NCBI RefSeq assembly: GCF_000420465.1
Contig: NZ_ATUZ01000016.1
Location: 186,001 to 250,000 of the forward strand
Length of the DNA stretch: 64,000 bases
Direction of reading: 5' to 3'
From: Desulfovibrio desulfuricans DSM 642
GTDB taxonomy: Bacteria > Desulfobacterota > Desulfovibrionia > Desulfovibrionales > Desulfovibrionaceae
The position numbers and the translations under genes were made by a program. Within the stretch, counting starts at the first letter, position 1; each line of letters opens with the position of its first letter. Below, piece by piece: positions 1-8,386 of this stretch. The notes under the pieces were generated by a model. It ran no database searches. It saw only the letters and a list, made by a program, of their open reading frames with translations, and was not told the origin of the DNA.

Positions 1-745
1 TGTCCATAAGGCGGTGCAGCAGGCCCAGCTCCGGCAGGGTGAGGCCGTTGGCTTCAAAGCTCGCCATGCGCATGCTCTCGTGCCCATCGAGGCGGCTCTG
101 CATGTCTTCGATGCGCATATGCTCGACGGAAGCGCCGTCCCATCCCTTGATCAGCGATTCTTTAATGGTCAGCTGGGTCAGGCCTTCCTTGCCGGGAAGG
201 CTGACGCTCAGAAAAAAGCTGTGCGCCTTGTCTGCACCCATGAGGTACGTGGCGGCCAGTGCGTCAATGGGGGCTCCGTCAAGAAAACGGGCCACAAGTT
301 CACTCTGGCTGCGCAATTCGTCAATTTCTTCACGCTGCACCGAGCCTCGGGCCTCGGGTGTGCGCAGGGCCAGATTGCGCAGCACGATGTTTTCGGCCAC
401 GGGCATCATGCCCACATCCTTCAGCACCATGGGCCGCAAGGGGGTGTAGGCCAGCAGCATGCGCATGGGAATGCGGAGCGAAACCTCCGCCACTTCATAC
501 GCAAGGGGGCCCTGGGGCGTTTCACCGCGCAGGCGCAGGCCGTACAGCGTCAGGGTGCGCGAAAGGGGCGAAAATTCCACCCTGTCCACCGCGGCCTGCG
601 TGGATATGCCGTCGCCGGAGATGCCGATGCTCTGGATGCCCCTCTGCACCTGCCCCTCCACCAGAGGGCTCAGGCCGAAAAACAGACCCAGAAAACCCGC
701 CGCGATCAGAATCACCACGGCGGCAGGCAAATATGCTTTTTTCAT
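1..745 (-). CDS. Exported/membrane-anchored protein of unknown function (3' end outside window)
   Basis: An open minus-strand frame begins with ATG at 745 and stays open for 248 codons to the window edge, so the C-terminus is missing. The product starts MKKAYLPAAVV and has one hydrophobic segment at about residues 4-24, which reads as an uncleaved signal anchor or a signal peptide. The remainder is a soluble, probably periplasmic domain with no motif I recognise. It follows nadB on the same strand after a 125-bp gap with no clear terminator, so read-through from the NAD operon is possible. The plus-strand frames over this stretch are arginine- and histidine-rich in the way antisense shadows usually are. 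No function is assigned. Confidence 0.75.
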   Translation of the reverse strand, partial: MKKAYLPAAVVILIAAGFLGLFFGLSPLVEGQVQRGIQSIGISGDGISTQAAVDRVEFSPLSRTLTLYGLRLRGETPQGPLAYEVAEVSLRIPMRMLLAYTPLRPMVLKDVGMMPVAENIVLRNLALRTPEARGSVQREEIDELRSQSELVARFLDGAPIDALAATYLMGADKAHSFFLSVSLPGKEGLTQLTIKESLIKGWDGASVEHMRIEDMQSRLDGHESMRMASFEANGLTLPELGLLHRLMD

Positions 746-870
746 TCAGGTTTCTCCAGCTTCAAAACTTCAGTGGGCAAATCGCAGTTGCAGGCATGCG
801 CCGCGCAACGCAGACATTCAGCCGATTTTGCTAAAAAGTGTTCAGGCAAGGGCCGTGGCCGACATGCACT

Positions 871-2469
871 TTAATCCACCCGGTGGTGGCAGCCAATACT
901 TACCTTGTTGCGCAACGCGGCCTGCGTGATGATATACGAGGTCTGCGAGCCGTGGAAAAGATCCACCAGCCGCCGCGATATGCGTGTGCGCTTGTAAAAG
1001 TCGTGGATATGCCGCACAAGGTCGCGCATATCTTCAAAGGCGCGGCGCAGGCGCGCCTCTGTGCGGGCAATGCCCACATAGTTCCACATGGTATTGCGGA
1101 TGTTTGTCCAGTCCTGAGCCACAAGGGCCGGGTCGTCCCTGCGTTCGTCGCCTTCATGTTTCCAGTCGGGGATGGCGGAGGCCAGAGCCTTGGGCAGGCC
1201 GCTTTCGGCCACCACGCGGTGGGCCAGATCCTTGCCGCTGCTCACGCCCCATACCAATGCCTCAAGCAGGGATGTGCTGGCAAGGCGGTTGGCCCCGTGC
1301 AGGCCGGTGCAGGCGCATTCGCCGATGGCGTAGAGTCCGTGCAGCGAGGTGCGGCCATGCACATCGGTGAGTACGCCGCCGCAGAAGTAGTGGGCCGCGG
1401 GCACGACGGGGATGGGCTCCTTGAGGATGTCGATGCCGGCCTCGCGGCACTTTTCGTATACGGTAGGAAAGCGCGTGGGCACGTCCTGCTCCACGCCGCT
1501 CACGTCCAGATAGAGGCAGGGCGCGCCGGTGTGCAGCATCTCGTCCATCATGGCCTGGGCCACCACGTCACGCGGGGCCAGGTCGCCCCTGGGGTCGTGG
1601 TCGAGCATGAAGGCGCGGCCCTTGCTGTCAAGCAGGCGCGCGCCCTCGCCGCGCATGGCCTCGGTAATGAGCGAGCGGCGGTTGCTGCGTTCTTCGTACA
1701 GCGCGGTTGGGTGGAACTGCATGAACTCGAGGTTGGCAAGGTCAACGCCTGCGCGAAAGGCCATGGACATGCCCGTGCCCACGCAGCCGGGCGCGTTGGT
1801 GGAGTGCAGAAACACCTGCCCCACGCCGCCGGTGGCAAGCACTGTCCAGTCCGCGAGGATTGTTTCCGTCTCGCCGGTTTCTTCATTGAGCACGTACGCG
1901 CCGAGGCAGCGGTTGCGCACTTCATATCGGTACTGCGAGGCCTTGGCGTGGTGGTGGCTGGTCAGAAGGTCGATGGCGGCGCGGCGGTGCAGCCGCGTGA
2001 TGCGCGGGTGCGCCAGCACCTGGGCGGTGAGGCCCTCCATGATGGCCCGGCCCGAAAAATCGGCGCAGTGCAGAATGCGCTGGGTGGAATGCCCGCCCTC
2101 GCGCGTGAGGTTGAACGTGCCGTCCTCGTTGCGGTCAAAGGGTACCTGGGCGCGCTTGATGAGCACCTCATCCACGCACTGTGGCCCTTGCGCGCACAGA
2201 AAGCTGACGGCCTTGTTGTAATTATAATTGTGCCCTGCAACCAGAATGTCCTTTTCCAGCGCTGGCGCGTCCGAGGGATGTTCTGGCGTGGGATTTGCCT
2301 GATAGATGATGCCGCCCTGGGCAAGCTCGGAGTTGCCGTCAGCCAGCCGGTCTCCGGCGTTGAGCAGGAGAACGTCGCAGCCGGAATCGGCAAGGGTAAG
2401 TGCAGCGGTGCATCCGGCAACGCCCGAGCCGATGATCAGCACGGGCACATGACGGCGAATAGAATTCAC
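871..2469 (-). CDS. nadB: L-aspartate oxidase
   Basis: Flavoprotein that oxidises L-aspartate to iminoaspartate, the first step of de novo NAD synthesis; the product is passed to NadA. The N-terminus carries the FAD-binding GSGVAGCTAAL motif, followed by NSELAQGGI, FMQFHPTAL and the C-terminal CGGVLTDVHGR and GECACTGLHGANRL blocks typical of the succinate dehydrogenase/fumarate reductase flavoprotein family. Several residues normally tied to aspartate oxidase are present. I chose the GTG at 2469 because GAGG sits 8 bases upstream; a longer frame from a TTG at 2499 would overlap nadA and has no better ribosome site. The protein is 532 residues, usual for NadB. It is the last gene of nadC-nadA-nadB, 10 bp after nadA. 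Confidence 0.95.
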   Translation of the reverse strand: MNSIRRHVPVLIIGSGVAGCTAALTLADSGCDVLLLNAGDRLADGNSELAQGGIIYQANPTPEHPSDAPALEKDILVAGHNYNYNKAVSFLCAQGPQCVDEVLIKRAQVPFDRNEDGTFNLTREGGHSTQRILHCADFSGRAIMEGLTAQVLAHPRITRLHRRAAIDLLTSHHHAKASQYRYEVRNRCLGAYVLNEETGETETILADWTVLATGGVGQVFLHSTNAPGCVGTGMSMAFRAGVDLANLEFMQFHPTALYEERSNRRSLITEAMRGEGARLLDSKGRAFMLDHDPRGDLAPRDVVAQAMMDEMLHTGAPCLYLDVSGVEQDVPTRFPTVYEKCREAGIDILKEPIPVVPAAHYFCGGVLTDVHGRTSLHGLYAIGECACTGLHGANRLASTSLLEALVWGVSSGKDLAHRVVAESGLPKALASAIPDWKHEGDERRDDPALVAQDWTNIRNTMWNYVGIARTEARLRRAFEDMRDLVRHIHDFYKRTRISRRLVDLFHGSQTSYIITQAALRNKVSIGCHHRVD

Positions 2470-2479
2470 GGCGCAAACC

Positions 2480-3526
2480 TCAGTTACCGCAAGCTTCAAG
2501 CATGCGGGTTAGGGAGAGACGGGCGGGGGGGCAGAGGTTCTCCTCAATGTGCAGAGGCGAGGCTGCTCCGGCGGCTACGCTTTGCAGCGTGGTCAGAAGC
2601 TTCTTTTCCGTAACCTTGGCCATGTTGCTGCAAATGGCATGCCCCAGCGGCAGGATGCGGCACTGGCCCGCATGGCGCTCGGCCAGACGGTACACAAGGT
2701 TGTTTTCCGTGCCGACAACAAGGGTCGTGCCCGGTTCTTCGGCGGCTACGCGGGCCGCCTCCTTGATAAGATATGACGTGGAACCAGCGCCGTCGCAGGC
2801 TTCAATGACTTCCTGTCTGCATTCGGGGTGGGCGATGACGCGGCAGCCGGGGTATTCGGCGCGGATAGCTTCCACATCATCGGGTTCAAAGCGCGCGTGG
2901 ATGGCGCAACAGCCGGGCCAGAGCAGCAGCTTGCGGTCAAGGGGCTGGGTTTCTGGCTGTACCAGCCCCGCAGCGCCCACGCGCAGCACATGGCGTTCCT
3001 CTTGGCTGATGCCCAGGGTTTCGGCGGTATTGTTGCCCAGATGCCTGTCGGGCAGAAAGAGCACGCCGTCGCCCTGATCCAGCGCCCAGCGCAGCATGAT
3101 CTTGGCATTGGCCGAGGTGCAGACCGCGCCGCCAAATTCGCCCACCACGGCCTTGAGGGCCAGATCGGTGTTGACGTAAGCCAGCGGAATGATCTTGCGG
3201 CCTGTGGCTGCGAGCTGCTCCAGCACCTTGCGGGCCAGAGGGGCCGGGGTCATGCGCGACATGAGGCAGTCTGCGTCCAGGCTGGGCAGATGCACGCTCT
3301 GGCCGGGCTTTGCCAGCAGGGCCGCGGATTCCCCCATAAAATAGACGCCGCAAAAAACAATGTGGGCCGCGTCAATGCCGGGAACGCGGCGGGCAAGCTC
3401 CAGCGAATCGCCGGTGATGTCGCAGTGGCGCACCACGTTATCGTTCTGGTAGTGATGCCCCATTATACACAGATTCGCGCCAAGCTGTTTTTTCAGGGAT
3501 GCGATTGCAGCGCTTGTGTCTTGCAT
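2480..3526 (-). CDS. nadA: Quinolinate synthase A
   Basis: Iron-sulfur enzyme that condenses iminoaspartate with dihydroxyacetone phosphate to quinolinate. The GHHYQNDNVVRHCDITGDSLELAR region near the N-terminus (shown here only in part: GHHYQ, DITGDSLELAR) and the later GVYFMGESAALL, HPECRQEV and GTENNLVYRL blocks are characteristic of NadA, with cysteines spaced to hold one [4Fe-4S] cluster. The start at 3526 (MQDTSAAI) has GAGGAACC placed just upstream; an in-frame start at 3595 adds 23 unconserved residues. The product is 348 residues, normal for the family. It lies between nadC (188 bp upstream) and nadB (10 bp downstream) on the same strand. Confidence 0.95.
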   Translation of the reverse strand: MQDTSAAIASLKKQLGANLCIMGHHYQNDNVVRHCDITGDSLELARRVPGIDAAHIVFCGVYFMGESAALLAKPGQSVHLPSLDADCLMSRMTPAPLARKVLEQLAATGRKIIPLAYVNTDLALKAVVGEFGGAVCTSANAKIMLRWALDQGDGVLFLPDRHLGNNTAETLGISQEERHVLRVGAAGLVQPETQPLDRKLLLWPGCCAIHARFEPDDVEAIRAEYPGCRVIAHPECRQEVIEACDGAGSTSYLIKEAARVAAEEPGTTLVVGTENNLVYRLAERHAGQCRILPLGHAICSNMAKVTEKKLLTTLQSVAAGAASPLHIEENLCPPARLSLTRMLEACGN

Positions 3527-3714
3527 TTCAGGTTCCTCAGCAGGCAGTATGAAAAAAGAAGTGGCAAATGCGGAATTTTGTTCCGGTGATGTCACTGTGT
3601 TGTCGCAATGTCGCCGTATGGTTGCCGCCGTGGGTCAGCGTGTTGTTTTCACGGCTGGCGGTTTGCGGTGTGTGGGAGTATGGCAGCGGAACGCGGGCAT
3701 GGCTGTTGCTGCGG

Positions 3715-4602
3715 CTACACTGTCAGCAGGGTCATGCTGAAATCTGCCGACACTGCGGAATGGGTCAGACGCCCCACAGAAATAAAATCGGGCCTGCGCG
3801 GCTCGGTGAGCGCAAGGGCACGGATGGTATCCAGCCGCACGCCGCCGCTCACTTCCGTTTCGATGGAGCGGGGCACAAGGGCGAGAGCCTCGGAAAGGCG
3901 CTGGCCGTCCATGTTGTCCATCATGATGCGGTCAGCTTTGGCGGCTACCGCTTCGCGCACATGGGCAAGGGTTCGGCACTCCACCTCGATGGGCGGGCAG
4001 GGCGCGTAATGCGCGCGCAGTTTGGCAACCGCCGCAGTGATGGAACCAGCGGCATCGATGTGGTTGTCTTTGAGCATGAGCATTTCGGTCAGGTTTTTGC
4101 GGTGGTTGTGCCCGCCGCCCGCCTGAACGGCGTACTTTTCGATCCAGCGCAGACCGGGAGTGGTTTTGCGGGTATCGAGCAGACGCACGCCAGTGCCTTC
4201 CAGTTCACGCACATAGCGGGCCGTGAGGTTGGCAATGCCCGAAAGATGGGTGATGAAGTTCAGAATGACGCGCTCGGCCTTGAGCATGGCCGTGGCCGGG
4301 GCCGAGATGTGCGCAACCTCTGTCATGGAGGGCACGGAGGCGGCTTCCCTGACCAGTGCGCGCCACGTAAAAGGCGCGCCGAGGCTTTTGAAAACGGCGC
4401 CAATAACAGGCAGGCCCACAACCAGGGTGTCTTCCTTGGCGCGGATTACGGCGTTCATGGAGGATTCTGGGGCAAAAAGTCCCAGAGCGGTCATTTCAGG
4501 GCCGTCTTCCTCAAGAGCGAGGTCGATGGATTTTTGGAGTAGCCGCTGACCTTCGGGAGAGAAAAATGCGGCCCAGGGCGTGAACATTGCGCTTGTCCCC
4601 AT
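3715..4602 (-). CDS. nadC: Nicotinate-nucleotide pyrophosphorylase (quinolinate phosphoribosyltransferase)
   Basis: Converts quinolinate and PRPP to nicotinate mononucleotide, completing the NadB-NadA-NadC route encoded here. Recognisable blocks are LNFITHLSGIAN, DTRKTTPGLR, VQAGGGHNHR, MLKDNHI, EVECRTLAHV and the C-terminal EVSGGVRLDTI, in the order expected for type II quinolinate phosphoribosyltransferase. The start is uncertain: GTG at 4611, ATG at 4602 and ATG at 4587 are all in frame and none has a strong Shine-Dalgarno; 4602 gives 295 residues. It is the first gene of the minus-strand operon nadC-nadA-nadB. A sigma-70-like promoter is visible about 110 bp upstream. Confidence 0.93.
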   Translation of the reverse strand: MGTSAMFTPWAAFFSPEGQRLLQKSIDLALEEDGPEMTALGLFAPESSMNAVIRAKEDTLVVGLPVIGAVFKSLGAPFTWRALVREAASVPSMTEVAHISAPATAMLKAERVILNFITHLSGIANLTARYVRELEGTGVRLLDTRKTTPGLRWIEKYAVQAGGGHNHRKNLTEMLMLKDNHIDAAGSITAAVAKLRAHYAPCPPIEVECRTLAHVREAVAAKADRIMMDNMDGQRLSEALALVPRSIETEVSGGVRLDTIRALALTEPRRPDFISVGRLTHSAVSADFSMTLLTV

Positions 4603-4712
4603 TTCTTGCACGTGCTAAGTGGAAACTCGCCCGTCAGGGCGCGCGTTGCACACGCTGCAAGACTGTAAATATGGCCCGATTGCGGCGGTTGCCCAATACG
4701 GGTGTGGTGTAA

Positions 4713-4741
4713 TAGATAGAATGCCCCGTGTTTCGCGTCAA
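4713..4741 (-). promoter_or_regulatory. Candidate sigma-70 promoter for nadCAB
   Basis: Read on the minus strand, TTGACG (4741-4736) is followed after 17 bases by TATCTA (4718-4713). This matches the -35 box well and the -10 box partly. It would give a leader of roughly 100 nt before nadC. No NAD-responsive operator that I know was recognised. Confidence 0.4.
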
Positions 4742-5005
4742 GCAGCCGGGACTTCATGAGTTTTTTCACAAGCATGAAGTGCTGGTGACAATCACGCGTT
4801 TTTTGCTTAACAGTCGGCAGTGTTTTGCGGCTGGCTGCCGGGGAAAGGCAAAAAATTACCCCGGATTGCCGTGCCGCCGTTGTGTGCGGGTTTTGGGGCT
4901 GCCATCGGCTGTTGGTCGTGGCGTGGCTTTGCCGCTCCTTGTTGCAGGGTTGCGCCTTGGGCGCGACCATTCCACTTCGGCTACAGACTGGATTAGAGGC
5001 GCGCC
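4742..5005. other. Intergenic region upstream of mgtE
   Basis: No credible gene between nadC and mgtE; the frames here look like random open stretches. The only structure seen is an 8-bp inverted repeat ACTTCATG/CATGAAGT at 4751-4780 with a 14-nt loop that contains a T-run. I do not see the conserved core of a magnesium M-box or ykkC-type leader ahead of mgtE. The mgtE ribosome site (GAGG at about 4996) lies at the end of this stretch. Confidence 0.4.
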
Positions 5006-6457
5006 ATGGCAGATCAGCACAACGACAAATTCCGTACCGATCCTGCGGAACAGCCCGGCAGCGCGCAGCCTCCTGTAGTACCTCCCCACCCTTCGTCTGA
5101 AAAAGACACCCTGCCCCCGGACGCGGCCTCTCTGCTGACTGCGGAGCGGCCTGACGTCCATGCTGAAGATTTTGCCGCGGAATACGCCGATGCCGAGTTT
5201 GTGCATCCGGCTGACATGGCCGACCATCTGGAGAATCTGAGTCTCGAAAAGCAGGTCAGTACCCTGAGCCGCATGTCCAAGGAGGACGCCGCCGAGGCGT
5301 TGGCCGAACTGGACGAGAATATGGCCGTGGATGTGCTGGAAAATCTGGACGACGACGTAGCCGCCCAGATTATCGCCGAGATGTCGCCTGACGACGCCGC
5401 CGACGTGCTGGACGAACTGGACGAGGATCACCGCGACGCCCTGCTGGAAAAGCTCGACCGCGAAGATTCGGAAGAATTGCGCAACCTGCTCAATTTTGAT
5501 CCGGATTCTGCGGGCGGTGTCATGAACACCGAGCTTATTCTGCTGGAAAAGAATTTCACGGCAGATGAAGCTATTGCCCATATCCGCAGCGAAATGGAAG
5601 ACAAGGAAAGCCCCTACTACGCCTACGTGGTGGACGAGCATCAGGTGCTTGTGGGCGTGCTTTCGCTGCGTGACCTCATGCTGGCGCGGCCCGGCACCAT
5701 CGTGGGCGACGCGGTTTCGGGCCAGAGCGTTGTCAGCGTCACCTACGATACGGACGAGCGCGAAGTGGCAAGCCTGCTTTCGCACTACAATTTTATGGCC
5801 ATGCCCGTTGTGGACAACGAGGGGCATATCCTCGGCGTAGTTACCTATGACGACATCATGGACATCATGCACGAAGAAGCCAGCGCCGACATGCTGGGCA
5901 TGGTGGGCGCCGACCCGGAAGAAAGCGTGGATACCCCCTGGCTTGAGAGTGTGCGCAAGCGCCTGCCCTGGCTGTTTGTGAACATGATAAATTCCGCCCT
6001 GTCGGCCTCCGTGGTCTACATGTTCGAGGGCTCCATCGCCCAGATGGCCGTGCTGGCCGTGCTCATGCCCATGGTGGCCAATCAGGCGGGCAATACGGGG
6101 CAGCAGGCTCTGGCGGTGATGATCCGCCAGTTGGCCACAGACCGTTTTGACCAGAAAAAAGCCTGGATGGCCGTGGTGCGCGAGGGCAAGATCGGCATTG
6201 TCACCGGTATGGCCATGGCTGTGGTGGCCTTTTTCGCTGCATGGTGGTTCACGGGCCTGCCCATGGTGGGCGCCGTTATGGGCGGGGCACTCTTGTGCGA
6301 CATGCTTTTGGGTGCTGTGGCCGGCGGCTCCATCCCGCTTATTTTTCGGGCGCTGGGGCGTGACCCCGCGCAGGCTTCAAGCATTTTTCTCACTACCATC
6401 ACCGATGGCGCAGGCTTTTTTATCTTTTTGGGCCTGGCCTCTCTGTTCATTTTATAA
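5006..6457 (+). CDS. mgtE: MgtE-family magnesium channel/transporter
   Basis: Inner-membrane Mg2+ channel gated by cytoplasmic magnesium. The 483-residue product has an acidic N-terminal linker, then the helical MgtE N-domain with its repeated DDAADVLDELDEDHRDALLEKL-like acidic helices (residues about 75-165), a CBS pair (about 170-300, including YAYVVDE and MAMPVVDNEGHILGVVTYDD), and a C-terminal membrane domain of about five helices from residue 320. The pore-lining region includes MPMVANQAGNTGQQ, the Mg2+-binding signature of the family. The ATG at 5006 follows GAGG with suitable spacing. No partner genes are adjacent; the following gene is an orphan response regulator. Confidence 0.95.
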   Translation: MADQHNDKFRTDPAEQPGSAQPPVVPPHPSSEKDTLPPDAASLLTAERPDVHAEDFAAEYADAEFVHPADMADHLENLSLEKQVSTLSRMSKEDAAEALAELDENMAVDVLENLDDDVAAQIIAEMSPDDAADVLDELDEDHRDALLEKLDREDSEELRNLLNFDPDSAGGVMNTELILLEKNFTADEAIAHIRSEMEDKESPYYAYVVDEHQVLVGVLSLRDLMLARPGTIVGDAVSGQSVVSVTYDTDEREVASLLSHYNFMAMPVVDNEGHILGVVTYDDIMDIMHEEASADMLGMVGADPEESVDTPWLESVRKRLPWLFVNMINSALSASVVYMFEGSIAQMAVLAVLMPMVANQAGNTGQQALAVMIRQLATDRFDQKKAWMAVVREGKIGIVTGMAMAVVAFFAAWWFTGLPMVGAVMGGALLCDMLLGAVAGGSIPLIFRALGRDPAQASSIFLTTITDGAGFFIFLGLASLFIL

Positions 6458-6691
6458 AAAATTTGTCACCCTTGGTCTGTTTGAGGGATCATGCCCCTGC
6501 AACGTCGCGGCTGTTACAGGGCAACCTTGCGTTGCCCCGTGTGCTGCATCATAGCCGCTGCGGCTTTGTTGCCGCGCAGTCAGGGCATGGAGGCCTTCCG
6601 GCTTTGTCCCCCATCGCCGGAATCAACGCCAACAGCCGCCGCAGGGGAAGCGGGCCGAAACATCAGCTGCGAGAGCCGCAAAGCCGTGCCA

Positions 6692-7378
6692 ATGGGTGAT
6701 ATTCCGGGCGAGGTCTGCCGCATTTTGCTGGTGGACGATCACAAGCTGCTTATGGAAGGCGTGCGCAGTCTGCTTGCGCCCTACGGGCATCTGCGCGTTG
6801 TGGGCATGGCCCAGAACGGGGGCGAGGCTGTGGCGCTGGCGGCATCCCTGCAACCGCATCTGCTGGTGCTTGACCTTGGCATGCCCGGCATGAACGGCCT
6901 TGAAACAGGGCGCGCCGTGCTTGAGGTGCGGCCCCAGACGCGTATTTTGATCTATACCGGGCATGAAGATCAGCGCTGGCTGCCGGAGCTTATTGATCTG
7001 GGCATCATGGGGCATGTGCGCAAGTCTGAATCGCCCGGCGTGCTGCTGCGTGCCATTGAAAGTGTGCGCGCGGGTGAGATTTATCTGAGTTTTCCCGATC
7101 CGGGCGGGCGTGTGGCGGCCATGCTGCGTCAGCGGCGCGAGGCTGCCGATACTGCGAATGCTGATGCCGGGGCTGATCTGGGGGCGCTTTCGCCCCGCGA
7201 GAAAGAGATTTTTCGTTTGCTGGCTGACGGCATGAGCGTCAAGAGCATCGCTGCGGAGCTGTATATCAGCCCCAAGACTGTGGAAACCCACAAGTACAAT
7301 CTGCTTACCAAGTTGCAGGCCGGGTCTGTGGGGGATTTGGTCAAGATTGCCATCCGGCACGGTCTTGTGAAGGTGTAG
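6692..7378 (+). CDS. NarL/FixJ-type response regulator with LuxR HTH
   Basis: Two-domain DNA-binding response regulator of about 228 residues. The receiver domain (about 8-125) shows the acidic pocket ILLVDDH, the phospho-acceptor in LLVLDLGMPG (D61) and the conserved T in ILIYTGH. The C-terminal LuxR helix-turn-helix is LSPREKEIFRLLADGMSVKSIA (in part) through SPKTVETHKYNL. The frame is open back to 6491, where an ATG lies close behind GAGGG, but the extra 67 residues carry no domain signal; I therefore place the start at 6692 with moderate confidence. There is no histidine kinase next to it, so it is an orphan regulator whose partner must lie elsewhere. Confidence 0.85.
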   Translation: MGDIPGEVCRILLVDDHKLLMEGVRSLLAPYGHLRVVGMAQNGGEAVALAASLQPHLLVLDLGMPGMNGLETGRAVLEVRPQTRILIYTGHEDQRWLPELIDLGIMGHVRKSESPGVLLRAIESVRAGEIYLSFPDPGGRVAAMLRQRREAADTANADAGADLGALSPREKEIFRLLADGMSVKSIAAELYISPKTVETHKYNLLTKLQAGSVGDLVKIAIRHGLVKV

Positions 7379-7407
7379 GGAAGAGGTGTGTGAGAGCTTG
7401 GTGGCGG

Positions 7408-8218
7408 GGTGAGCCTGTCGAGCGCATTTACGCAAACCCGACTTTTACGCCCTGAATGCGTCAGCGCCGGGATTTTGATGCTCACGTACATGAGTACGCT
7501 GCGCTCAAAATCCCGGTGCTTCCTTTTCAGGCCGCAAAAAGCGTATTTTGCAAATTCGCCCAACACCAGTCATCGCCTCCGCATTCGCTCCGGCGAGTTT
7601 AAGGAAGGTAACTCCACGACCAACTCCTGATGGTGGATAGATTTTTCTGACTCGTAATTTATCCGCCTGATCATGGTTGAATGGTAATTGGCGTCATTAC
7701 GAGTAAATTAAAGATGTTGTATATCTTTTTATTTGTTCTTTGACTTGTCCAAGCTTGATGCTGACTGACTGTATGCCCACGAGGCATTAAACGGGAAGGA
7801 AGTATGCTCTGTAGTTAGGCAAGTACTGAGGATGGTTGGCTGAAGCGGATATTGATCGAAGCGAAAGCGGACTATGGCATTTACGCGGCGCGGAGGGAGA
7901 TCACCTGAGCGAGCGGAGCGAGGGAAGGAAGCTTCCGAAGCTATAGCCGCGTTGCCCTCGCCACACGATGAAATTTGGAAAGCCCGTCTTAGGGGGTGCT
8001 TCGGGGGGGATGCAAGGGGGGCCGAGAAGGGGGCGTAGCCCCATAACCGGCCCCACCTTGCCGCGCGCCGCGCAGGCGTCCAAACACCGCCGAAGGGCGG
8101 AATCACATGCCCGAAGGGCAGTAAACTGCTTAAGCCCCACGCGGGGAGGCGAACCCGCGCGCCGCGCAGGCGTCCCAAACTCCGCCGGATGGCGGAATAT
8201 CGTGCCGAAGGGCCGCAC
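7408..8218 (-). repeat. Composite non-coding repeat, copy 1
   Basis: About 800 bp without a credible gene. Read on the minus strand it has three parts. Block B (8218 to about 7870) begins in a GC-rich segment and ends near a CTCCCTCCGCGCCG sequence. A variable centre (about 7870-7640) follows. Block A (about 7635-7408) contains the hairpin described separately. Blocks A and B recur in the same order at 31395-32150 on the plus strand, while the centres differ. Part of block B is also duplicated inside this copy: 8061-8126 and 8155-8218 share GCCGCGCAGGCGTCC and a following CGCCG...GGCGGA unit. The centre contains an inverted repeat ACTCGTAAT/ATTACGAGT around 7650-7705. The small frames here exist because of the repeat and show no ribosome sites worth trusting. 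Confidence 0.8.
7447..7535 (-). ncRNA. Covarying hairpin of the repeat family, copy 1
   Basis: A long imperfect hairpin. The outer arms are CGCCCTGA (7448-7455) and TCAGGCCG (7527-7534), and the inner 16-bp arms are 7463-7478 and 7505-7520 (core CCGGGATTTTGA/TCAAAATCCCGG). The internal loops (ATGCGTC and TCCTTT on the plus strand) and the 26-nt apical part with the GTAC-TCAT-GTAC mini-stem match those of the copies at 28148-28248 and 32012-32100, although the arm sequences differ. Orientation is assigned to match the plus-strand copy. Whether it is transcribed is not visible from sequence. Confidence 0.55.
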
Positions 8219-8386
8219 ACTCCCCCCCACCGACAGGCTAAATCTCTCCCCCCTCTCCTCTGGGGAAATCCCTTAGTCCTTTTTTCACAATTCAGGATTC
8301 TCCTGATAGCACCCAACCCCTTTCCAACCTATTTTGGGCTGAACGTAAATAAACTTGCGTCGGCAAAAGGCCGCAAGGGGGAAACA

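Noticed and set aside
14-874. Long plus-strand frame over the left edge
   Set aside because: Rich in histidine, glycine and arginine; it is the antisense shadow of the exported protein and nadB end on the minus strand.
838-2613. 591-codon plus-strand frame
   Set aside because: Antisense to nadB, which has full family motifs.
4742-5005. M-box-type magnesium riboswitch upstream of mgtE
   Set aside because: No conserved core or switching stem was recognised; only a short inverted repeat.
7129-7566. Open frame over block A (and its partner at 31978-32172) encoding similar short peptides
   Set aside because: Similarity follows the DNA repeat. Amino-acid changes cluster in the hairpin arms where paired bases change together, and the copy 1 frame runs antisense into the response regulator.
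7968-8276. Open frame giving a glycine/arginine-rich peptide in block B
   Set aside because: It lies in a GC-rich repeat, has no ribosome site, and the matching frame in copy 2 diverges outside the shared DNA.
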